Origin: an uncultured Lachnospiraceae bacterium | Lineage (GTDB): Bacteria; Bacillota_A; Clostridia; Lachnospirales; Lachnospiraceae | Assembly: GCA_902795835.1 (NCBI GenBank) | Contig: CADBNA010000188.1 | Span: forward strand, 1-18,943 | Length of the DNA stretch: 18,943 nucleotides | Direction of reading: 5' to 3' | The notes under the pieces: model-generated | What the model saw: only the letters and a program-made list of their open reading frames with translations | Database searches by the model: none | Told to the model about the DNA's origin: nothing | Shown here: piece by piece, positions 7,001 through 13,043 of the stretch | Layout of the letters: each line of letters opens with the position of its first letter | How positions within the stretch are numbered: the first letter of the stretch is position 1 | Translations under genes and position numbers: made by a program

Positions 7001-8755
7001 TCTTTCCTGCAGCATGCGGTCCAGATCCGCGCGCATTTCCGCATCCGCCTCTCCGCCGTTTTCCAGCCATTGCAGAAGAAAGCAGAAGGACGCGGCGCGG
7101 ATCTCGGAATTCTTTGATTCCGTGAAATGACGGGCATACCGGTACAGCAGCTTTTTCTGGGAATCATTGCACAGTTCAAAAGGGACAACCGTAAGACAGT
7201 CCAGCAGCAGAAAGCAGGTGACATCCTGCCACTCCATGGATTTGTAATGATTGATGAAGATCCGCAGCACTTCTTTGCGCTGTTCGGGATCCGAATATTT
7301 CAGAAGGCAGCTGAACACACGCTTCAGGGAGAAACCGATCCAGCGGCGGTGCTGCTCCGATACCATGTTGCCGGGGAAAAGCATGCGGTGCAGAAAATTC
7401 TTCCAGACCTCCGTCATTCTCCTGCCGATTTTCGGGGTTTTCATACCCACGGGGATTTCCTTTGCGAAGTGTATCTCATAGTTCGCAATCAGCTTGGCCG
7501 ATATGCGGGCTGCCTGCCGGCGGATATCCCCCTCGCTGTGTGAAAGCATGTCAAAAAGAAACTGAAGAATGATATCCTTCTGATCCTGCTGAAGATAGGC
7601 GGAATACTCCTCCATCACGGTCAGATACGCCCGCAGATGCGTCCAGTTTTTTTCACTCCGGATCGTCTCCAGAAGATCGATAAAGCGGGTCTCATGACTG
7701 GTGTGATACATAACCTCCAGATTGGCGCGGACAGCCAAATGGCAGAACTCCCGGATTATCTCCTCCCGGCTCATGACAGAGGCAGCTCTCTTTGCAGGGG
7801 GGGCTGCCCAGCCTTTGTCCAGGTCGGTACTGCAGCCGGCCGAACACAGATACTCCTCAAAATCGGCAAGCTTTGCATACACCCTTGCATACCGGTCTCT
7901 TTTTTTCTCATCCACATTGTCCAGCTTGTCCAGAATAATCTGGTAAGACTCGGCGAGAGACCAGAAACAGACCTTTTCTTTTCCGTTCTCCCGTGTGCTT
8001 TTCACCCGGAAATCGGCATAAATCAGCAGCAGGCTCTCAACTGACAGATTTTCAAGCTCCAGATCCCAGACAGAATGGTTGGAAGCAATGCTTCCGATAT
8101 ATTTCAGATGATGCCTTTCGCAGTACTGCCAGGAATAATAATAATGCAGGTACGGCACCCGGCGGCTCTCTTCCGGCCGGCAGCCGAACTTGCCGATATC
8201 ATGGGCAATCGCTGCTCCGGAGATCAGCCCCAGGTCTACCTTGACCTCTGTGCGCTTCAGCTGCCGGGCGAGATGCATGGCGACATGGTGAACACCGGCA
8301 ATATGGCCGAGCGTATCAAACGGCGTGCACTCCCGGGCAAGCCGCATGAAAGCATAGACATATTCTCCCGACAGGGAATTCAGGAGTGCCCGGTACTCAC
8401 GGCGCACATCCGTATCCGCCATTTCCTCCCGGGTCAGCACGTCAAAATCCCTGCACGGGTCAAATGGGAGTTCCCTGCGCTCTCTGTCAAAAATGCCGTT
8501 CAGCACCTGCAGGAAAAAGTCCATCGCCTCTTCCCGTACTTCCCTCTTTTCCGGCGCGGCCTGTTCCGGGAAATACTCATGCTGCAGCCAGACGCAGCAG
8601 TAATCAATCCAGTCGTCAGGCAGGTCGCCCCCCGTCAGCTCGGAGAGTATATCCCTGCAGCTTTCCCAGACCTCCCTGAGAACAGCCGGCCTGCCTTCCA
8701 GCGGCCAGCTGCTGACGACGGCTTCCCGGCGGGTCTTCATTTCTTCTTTATTCAT
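4073..8755 (-). CDS. Multidomain HD phosphohydrolase / NadD-like nucleotidyltransferase / PRTase-like protein, 1560 aa
   Basis: The ATG at 8755 has AAGGAG six bases upstream. Domains in order are as follows. Residues about 140-300 are an HD domain: His156, His185-Asp186 in AAIAHDIGKFG, His227 and Asp248, the metal-binding set of HD phosphohydrolases. Residues about 330-860 are helical and Leu-rich, perhaps HEAT-like repeats. Residues 874-1065 are a nucleotidyltransferase of NadD type: GTFDPFSLGH (880-889), YLVAGSDVI (966-974), SSTRIRENV (1031-1039) and an LVEKTVQNYIYDNSLY tail typical of NadD. Residues about 1098-1212 look like a degenerate GNAT fold. Residues about 1255-1440 are phosphoribosyltransferase-like, with VILVDDFYHKGYR (1364-1376) at the PRPP-loop position. 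NadD enzymes adenylylate nicotinate mononucleotide and are usually near 200 residues. The protein is cytosolic, with no signal or membrane segment. It is cotranscribed with DUF1638 and divergent from an ATP-grasp gene. Overall function is unknown; HD and nucleotidyltransferase calls are firm, GNAT and PRTase calls tentative. Confidence 0.88.
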   Translation of the reverse strand: MNKEEMKTRREAVVSSWPLEGRPAVLREVWESCRDILSELTGGDLPDDWIDYCCVWLQHEYFPEQAAPEKREVREEAMDFFLQVLNGIFDRERRELPFDPCRDFDVLTREEMADTDVRREYRALLNSLSGEYVYAFMRLARECTPFDTLGHIAGVHHVAMHLARQLKRTEVKVDLGLISGAAIAHDIGKFGCRPEESRRVPYLHYYYSWQYCERHHLKYIGSIASNHSVWDLELENLSVESLLLIYADFRVKSTRENGKEKVCFWSLAESYQIILDKLDNVDEKKRDRYARVYAKLADFEEYLCSAGCSTDLDKGWAAPPAKRAASVMSREEIIREFCHLAVRANLEVMYHTSHETRFIDLLETIRSEKNWTHLRAYLTVMEEYSAYLQQDQKDIILQFLFDMLSHSEGDIRRQAARISAKLIANYEIHFAKEIPVGMKTPKIGRRMTEVWKNFLHRMLFPGNMVSEQHRRWIGFSLKRVFSCLLKYSDPEQRKEVLRIFINHYKSMEWQDVTCFLLLDCLTVVPFELCNDSQKKLLYRYARHFTESKNSEIRAASFCFLLQWLENGGEADAEMRADLDRMLQEREEDPVCIRYLIHKIRQQAERDRDGEPFVCSVSELYMENQRSDIPWIFKQTNMRILKEQYLQRPAREDTYQYAAHLLHLLQFADRIVNKLQAGRDLTECVAVLNEAQSYEIVLELVRGMEMGEYSVSWYIPRFLGRLYLRLTAERRESLLEHFRELLGLRNEKIIIITLETLGAILHHIPAEELSPGGSLRKEADRIEGMLCCGLVHYNPEVVEEALYIVGHAVFGYENSTEDQKSVYFADLCRKILTSLHLDGMDLYNFYHAAALNHIYRFLAEFRHAGGTLPAEPVQKAAFFPGTFDPFSLGHKAIVREITSMGFRVYLAVDEFSWSKLTQPWYIRRKIVEMSIADIRDAFLFPEDMPVNIANPKDLQRMAELFDGTEVYLVAGSDVIEFASAYRKPREPWSVHGFPHILFARNTDLDYENSEAKNYLDSKVLWLKLPAYFENMSSTRIRENVGARKDITNLVEKTVQNYIYDNSLYVMEPIYKRTARSHEAETEFYDEVPALLAEELRNAGLIGPGTVSGELAVVLREEGEPAGVVLYHPIGVTELYDESGDLPLAERLREKLTGRTVVITHLAGSCTEYSDHAQQVLNEMLARCQEEGYSHAVCFHADAWQERLEMQGFLRFPGLASCMTAGLTRPMVMLCDTVSYLKEPFADSPAMRQVIWDCHKKLQKAIVQLYPGELLLCFDSESMNYRIIRKIRENNSFPEVQYTSKRLAAGMCVPFGKTMKSVVVPDCVTKSLYTEKVYSMDASRFVIREFPQYAPLPTQIRTIRSFDRPVILVDDFYHKGYRMKEINACLQREGMEAEKLIVGVMSGRGRDLAAAEGLPVESVYFVPNMRTWLVESDLYPFIGGDGIETRQARTAGHEALPSINAILPYQVPGYMEGASMKAFYHMSQVCFENAAAICRSLEREYQQKYGRKLTMARISEAMAEPRLPDSAVLNEKTLQMSPSALISGELLKLSRQKHLLDGQFKM

Positions 8756-8778
8756 GTAAAGCTCCTTGTGAAACTCAT

Positions 8779-8784
8779 ATCATA
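8779..8784 (-). promoter_or_regulatory. Possible -10 box for the 1560-residue protein gene
   Basis: The minus strand reads TATGAT here, 24 bases before the start codon. No recognisable -35 hexamer exists at 16-18 bp spacing; that position is occupied by the dispersed element at 8789-8825. A promoter with a weak -35 under a repeated element would fit activator control, which is inference. Confidence 0.35.
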
Positions 8785-8788
8785 GGAT

Positions 8789-8825
8789 TGAGACACCAAA
8801 AGTAGATTACGGATTGTTCCGCATT
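8789..8825. repeat. Dispersed ~37-bp intergenic element, copy 2
   Basis: This is the second copy of the CCAAAA plus hairpin element (ACGG-ATTGTT-CCGCA form). It lies in the 171-bp divergent region, covering where the leftward -35 would be and touching the rightward -35 at 8824-8829. Confidence 0.6.
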
Positions 8826-8853
8826 GCATGTCTGCGCCGTGCTGTGCTATGAT
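8824..8853 (+). promoter_or_regulatory. Promoter of the ATP-grasp (PPDK_N) gene
   Basis: TTGCAT (8824-8829), an 18-bp spacer and TATGAT (8848-8853), with a TG one base before the -10 (extended -10). Transcription should start near 8860, giving a leader of about 65 bases. This placement also argues against a start codon at 8828, which would lie inside the promoter. Confidence 0.6.
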
Positions 8854-8861
8854 AATATTAT

Positions 8862-8873
8862 ACCGTGCACGGT
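8862..8873. promoter_or_regulatory. Perfect 12-bp palindrome at the predicted transcription start (candidate operator)
   Basis: ACCGTGCACGGT is a perfect dyad located 8 bp after the -10 box of the ATP-grasp gene promoter. A repressor site at +1 is the usual explanation for such placement. No regulator gene is in the window to pair with it. Confidence 0.4.
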
Positions 8874-8926
8874 CTTCTCTAATCAACAGGAAATGCCGCC
8901 TTCTAACCCAGATAAGGAGAGTCCCC

Positions 8927-11539
8927 ATGCCACAATCCTTCTCTCCCGCAGCCTCTGTTCAGTCTGATCTGAATTCTCTTCTCTCCCTCTCCGGAGAACC
9001 GGCTTCCGCACTCTGGTGCGCAACTGAACTGCAGAACTTCTCCGCCCTGATCGGGCCTCTGGCTGCAGCCGCTGCCGAGCAGGGCCGCAGAATTGTCTAT
9101 TTTCACTTTACCCGCCAGACTTTGCCGGTCACAGACATTCCGGATCTGGAGATATGCGGGATCGAGCTTTCTCACCGATATGAACAATTTACAACGGCCG
9201 TGTACAACCGGATTCTGCAGTCCGACGGGGGAGAACTGTTCCTGTTTGACTGCCTCTCTGAGCTGCAGACAGCATGGGCTACCGACCTGATGATGGTAAA
9301 TTTCTATCTGGTTATTATCCCTGCACTGAAAAGCAGAAGATGCAGCGCTCATTTCCCGCTGATCCGTGGCCGGCACTCGGAAGAAGCACTGGATGTCCTG
9401 CTGCGGCATGCTGATCTCTATCTGAATGTATTCGCAGATTTCAAGTACATCTGGGTACGGCCGGAGAAAATTGCGACAGGCAGCGGCATGCACGGCCCGG
9501 AAGCCGATGATTACACCCGCTCCCTCTGTCAGCCGCAGGTTTATATCCCGGAAAGCCAGCAGTTCAAACCGGTGAGAGACGGCGTTCTGCTGAGCAAATT
9601 CCACCGCGCCGTCCAGATGAGTGAGCGCGTGATCCGGCATCAGCACATGGACAGCTGGGACCATTTTTTTACACACGCACGCATTAAATATGAGTTCGGA
9701 GAGGATCTGACGGATGACTGTTCACGCATCTGCCGCATTATGATGACGCGGGATCCCCGCATGCGTGAACTGGTTCTCAGGAATTTTTCGGCAGAAGATT
9801 ATTTTTTCATCAAAGAGCATATGGTCGGAACCGGGCTGATCGGCGGCAAGGCATGCGGTATGCTGACAGCCCGGAAAATCCTGGAAAACACCCGGCCGGA
9901 CATATACGAGCATCTGGAGGCTCATGATTCTTTTTTCATCGGATCGGATGTGTATTATACCTATCTGGTGGAAAACGGCCTGTGGGATCTGCGCGTGCGG
10001 CAGGGCACCCCGGAGGAATATTTCTCCGCTGCACCCGATCTGGAAAAAGGCATCCGGCACGGCGTTTTTCCCGGAAATATCCGCTCACAGCTGCTGCATC
10101 TGCTGGACTATTTCGGTCTTTCTCCGATCATTGTCCGCTCCAGCAGTATTCTGGAGGACGGATTCGACAATGCATTCGCAGGAAAGTATGAATCTGTTTT
10201 CTGCCCGAATATGGGCACGCAGGCAGAGCGACTCCGGGATCTGGAAGAGGCAATTCGCATCGTCTACGCCAGCACCCTTGGCAAATCAGCCCTGGATTAC
10301 CGGCGTCGCCGCGGTCTGGATAACCGCGATGAACAGATGGCACTTCTGGTAATGCGCGTATCCGGCACTATGCTCGGACCGTATTTTATGCCCTGTGCGG
10401 CGGGTGTCGGTTACTCGTGCAGTCCGTACCGATTCCTGCCCGACCTGGATCCTTCCGCCGGCATGCTGCGTCTTGTCTGCGGCCTGGGCACCTCCGCCGT
10501 AGACCGCACAGAGGGATCCTATCCCCGCCTGGTCAGCCTGGACAGGCCGGAGGCGGTGCCTTATGTCACAACGGCAGAACAGCACCGCTATTCCCAGCGC
10601 AGTGTAGAACTGATCGACACCGAAACCCTGTCCCTGGAAAAAGTATCTTTAAAGGAACTGGAGCCATACCTGCCTGTCTATATGCAGAACCTGCTTCTGG
10701 AGCATGATTTCGATGCGGAAAGAATGTTCCGCGAGCGGGGCCAGCGCCGCAGCATCACCTTCATAACCTGCCGCGGCCTTGTCCGCAATTCTTCGCTGAT
10801 GCAGGATATGAGCGGGATGATGCAGGCACTCCAGGAGGAGTATGAACATCCTGTCGACATAGAATTCACCATGAATGTGTCGCAGGACGGCGAATATGTC
10901 ATCAACCTGCTGCAGTGCCGCCCACTCCTCGTTATGCAGAACAACAAAAGCATCCGGATGCCTGCAGTATCTGATGCCAGGCCGCCTCTGCTGGAATGCT
11001 TTCATGCATCAATGGGGCTGTCCCGTGCCGTACAGCTGGATGCTGTCGTATATATTGATCCTGTCGCATATTATGAAATGCCATACAGTGAAAAGCCGCG
11101 AATCGCCCGTCTTCTGGGAGCCGTCAACTGGCATTTCCGCGAAAAGGGAAAGCATCTTCTTCTGCTCACGCCGGGCCGCATCGGCACTTCCTCTCCGGAA
11201 CTCGGCGTGCCCACTGCTTTTGCGGATATCAGCGAATTCTGCGCCATCTGTGAAATTGCGGAGTCGAGGGCAGGCTATCAGCCGGAACTGTCTTACGGCA
11301 GCCACATTTTCCAGGATCTCGTAGAGGCAGACATTCTGTATACCGCCGTATTTGAGGATGAAAAGACCAGACATTTCCACCCGGAACAGCTTGCCGGACT
11401 GCCCGACAGCATCACGGAATACGGTGAAGACGGCAAAAAATACACCGGCATCGTCCACATCTATGATGTGTCGGATGCCGGCTGTATGTTGTATCATGAT
11501 ATGAATGAAGAACACCTTATGTGCTGGATACCGGGCTGA
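8927..11539 (+). CDS. PEP/pyruvate-binding (PPDK_N, ATP-grasp) domain protein lacking the phosphohistidine domain
   Basis: The protein has 870 residues from the ATG at 8927, which has AAGGAGA six bases upstream. Residues about 300-670 are the ATP-grasp, PEP/pyruvate-binding N-terminal domain of PEP synthase and PPDK: LIGGKACGM (304-312), IVRSSSILEDGFDNAFAGKYES split as IVRSSS (402-407) and FAGKYES (417-423), and LLQCRPL (661-667). This domain binds ATP and normally phosphorylates a histidine on a swivelling domain. I find no GGxxSH-type swivel motif and no PEP-binding barrel. The first ~280 residues resemble a RecA/KaiC-like fold with a LFLFDCLSEL strand (104-113, Walker B-like) but no P-loop, so they may not bind nucleotide. 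The C-terminal 170 residues include PGRIGTSSPELGVP (749-762) and are unassigned. The gene diverges from the 1560-residue protein with a shared control region. The acceptor of the phosphoryl group is unknown. Confidence 0.88.
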   Translation: MPQSFSPAASVQSDLNSLLSLSGEPASALWCATELQNFSALIGPLAAAAAEQGRRIVYFHFTRQTLPVTDIPDLEICGIELSHRYEQFTTAVYNRILQSDGGELFLFDCLSELQTAWATDLMMVNFYLVIIPALKSRRCSAHFPLIRGRHSEEALDVLLRHADLYLNVFADFKYIWVRPEKIATGSGMHGPEADDYTRSLCQPQVYIPESQQFKPVRDGVLLSKFHRAVQMSERVIRHQHMDSWDHFFTHARIKYEFGEDLTDDCSRICRIMMTRDPRMRELVLRNFSAEDYFFIKEHMVGTGLIGGKACGMLTARKILENTRPDIYEHLEAHDSFFIGSDVYYTYLVENGLWDLRVRQGTPEEYFSAAPDLEKGIRHGVFPGNIRSQLLHLLDYFGLSPIIVRSSSILEDGFDNAFAGKYESVFCPNMGTQAERLRDLEEAIRIVYASTLGKSALDYRRRRGLDNRDEQMALLVMRVSGTMLGPYFMPCAAGVGYSCSPYRFLPDLDPSAGMLRLVCGLGTSAVDRTEGSYPRLVSLDRPEAVPYVTTAEQHRYSQRSVELIDTETLSLEKVSLKELEPYLPVYMQNLLLEHDFDAERMFRERGQRRSITFITCRGLVRNSSLMQDMSGMMQALQEEYEHPVDIEFTMNVSQDGEYVINLLQCRPLLVMQNNKSIRMPAVSDARPPLLECFHASMGLSRAVQLDAVVYIDPVAYYEMPYSEKPRIARLLGAVNWHFREKGKHLLLLTPGRIGTSSPELGVPTAFADISEFCAICEIAESRAGYQPELSYGSHIFQDLVEADILYTAVFEDEKTRHFHPEQLAGLPDSITEYGEDGKKYTGIVHIYDVSDAGCMLYHDMNEEHLMCWIPG

Positions 11540-11540
11540 T

Positions 11541-11570
11541 ACAGGGCTGTTCTTTCAGCTGTTCTTTTTT
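11541..11570. terminator. Weak candidate terminator between convergent genes
   Basis: On the plus strand ACAG-GG-CTG (11541-11549) can pair with CAGCTGT (11556-11562) with a two-base bulge, followed by TCTTTTTT. It starts two bases after the ATP-grasp stop and overlaps the gdhA stop codon. The stem is short. Confidence 0.35.
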
Positions 11571-12918
11571 AGAAGATTCCCTGCTCCATCATTGCTTCAG
11601 CCACCCGCTCGAATCCGGCGATATTGGCGCCTGCCACAAGATTGTACCCCAGACCGTAGCGCTCTGCCGCATCAACGGAGTTGTGGTAGATTGTATTCAT
11701 GATCTCATGCAGACGCTGGTCTACTTCTTCCGCCGTCCAGACGAGACGCTCGCTGTTCTGGCTCATTTCCAGCGCAGATGTGGCAACGCCGCCGGCATTA
11801 ACGGCCTTGGACGGCGCAACGATCATATCCGGCTGCTGCATCAGGAACTGCAGGGCGTCATTGGTCGTCGGCATATTGGCAACCTCGATGTAATAGCGCA
11901 CATGGTTCTCGGCGATCTGTTTCGCCTGCTCCATGTGTACGTCATTCTGCATCGCAGAGGGCATGATGACATCCGCGCGGATGCCCCACGGCTTCTCTCC
12001 GGCATGGAATTCCACGCCAAATCTGTCGGCGTAGTCCTGCACTTTGTCATGACCGGAATTGCGCATGGTGACCAGGTAGTCGATTTTTTCAGGCGTATTG
12101 ATGCCGTCCGGATCATAGATGTATCCGTCGGGGCCGGACAGAGTGATGACCTTCGCGCCGAGCTCTGTCGCTTTCTTGGCAATGCCCCAGGTCACATTTC
12201 CGAAACCGGAGCAGGCGATCGTCTTTCCCTTGATGGACTCATTGTCATCTTTCAGGACATTTTCCAAATAGTAGACTGCGCCGTAGCCGGTGGCTTCCGG
12301 ACGAATGCGGCTGCCGCCGTAGGAGAAGCCCTTGCCTGTCAGGACGCCGTTTTCAAATTTTCCCCGCACCCGCCTGTACTCGCCGTACAGATAACCGATC
12401 TCTCTTCCGCCGACGCCCATATCTCCTGCCGGCACATCCACGTCCGGTCCGATATAGCGATACAGCGCCTGCATAAAACTCTGGCAGAACCGCATCACTT
12501 CCCTGTCCGACTTGCCTGCAGGGTCAAAGTTTGCTCCGCCCTTGGCGCCGCCGATCGGAAGTCCGGTCAGAGAATTTTTGAAGGTCTGTTCGAATCCCAG
12601 GAATTTCATGATACTGGGGGTGACGTTTTTCTGGAAACGGATGCCTCCCTTGTACGGGCCGATGGCACCGTTAAACTGGCAGCGGTATCCGACATTGGTG
12701 TGCACGCCTCCGTTGTCATCTTCCCAGCAGACGCGGAACGTATACATGCGTTCCGGCTCTGTCATCCGGTTCAACAGGTCGGCTTTTTCGTATTCCGGAT
12801 GCTGGTCAATGACAGGTGCCAGAGAAGTAAGCACCTCTTCCACTGTCTGATGAAATTCTGCCTGCTCGGCATAGTTCGTCTTTACGTTCCTGATTACACT
12901 CTCTACATATGCATTCAT
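11569..12918 (-). CDS. gdhA: Glutamate dehydrogenase (hexameric bacterial type)
   Basis: The 449-residue enzyme interconverts glutamate and 2-oxoglutarate plus ammonia in the cytosol. It follows the Clostridium symbiosum enzyme closely over its whole length as I recall that sequence. The active-site set is visible: Lys90 in GPYKGG, Lys114 in QTFKNSL, Lys126 in PIGGAKGG and Asp166 in DVPAGDMGVG. The nucleotide-binding loop is GFGNVTWG, and the following strand ends in TLSGPDGYIYD. The C. symbiosum enzyme, which prefers NAD, also has Phe in that loop and Pro-Asp in SGPDG, so NAD preference is likely but inferred. The ATG at 12918 is preferred with AAGGAG upstream at 11 bp; a TTG at 12927 sits too close to that site. 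It is downstream of murG on the same strand with a 125-bp gap, so it probably has its own promoter. Confidence 0.95.
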   Translation of the reverse strand: MNAYVESVIRNVKTNYAEQAEFHQTVEEVLTSLAPVIDQHPEYEKADLLNRMTEPERMYTFRVCWEDDNGGVHTNVGYRCQFNGAIGPYKGGIRFQKNVTPSIMKFLGFEQTFKNSLTGLPIGGAKGGANFDPAGKSDREVMRFCQSFMQALYRYIGPDVDVPAGDMGVGGREIGYLYGEYRRVRGKFENGVLTGKGFSYGGSRIRPEATGYGAVYYLENVLKDDNESIKGKTIACSGFGNVTWGIAKKATELGAKVITLSGPDGYIYDPDGINTPEKIDYLVTMRNSGHDKVQDYADRFGVEFHAGEKPWGIRADVIMPSAMQNDVHMEQAKQIAENHVRYYIEVANMPTTNDALQFLMQQPDMIVAPSKAVNAGGVATSALEMSQNSERLVWTAEEVDQRLHEIMNTIYHNSVDAAERYGLGYNLVAGANIAGFERVAEAMMEQGIF

Positions 12919-12965
12919 GGCAGCCAACTCTCCTTTTTCAATGAATGATTCTGCTCTCTACACAT

Positions 12966-12975
12966 ACAGCGCTGT
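12966..12975. promoter_or_regulatory. Palindrome ACAGCGCTGT in the gdhA leader
   Basis: A perfect 10-bp dyad lies 48 bp upstream of the gdhA start and is flanked on both sides by ACACAT. The arrangement could be an operator for nitrogen or carbon control, but no matching consensus is known to me and it could be chance. Confidence 0.3.
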
Positions 12976-13043
12976 GTTTTACACATTACCAGCAGCCTGT
13001 ATGGAATTTAAGCATTTCACGTGCCAATGCATATGTCTTTTTT

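Noticed and set aside
5528..7117. 529-codon open frame on the plus strand
   Set aside because: It lies wholly antisense to the 1560-residue protein, lacks any recognisable domain, and reads as His/Gln/Arg-rich shadow sequence of the real coding strand.
8828..8926. N-terminal extension of the ATP-grasp protein from an ATG at 8828
   Set aside because: That ATG lies inside the predicted promoter, and the ATG at 8927 has a strong AAGGAGA site.
8903..9676. 257-codon open frame on the minus strand
   Set aside because: It is antisense to the N-terminal part of the ATP-grasp gene, overlapping its promoter-proximal leader, with no domain match.
11521..12948. 475-codon open frame on the plus strand
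   Set aside because: It is antisense to the clearly real glutamate dehydrogenase gene and has no recognisable domain or ribosome site.
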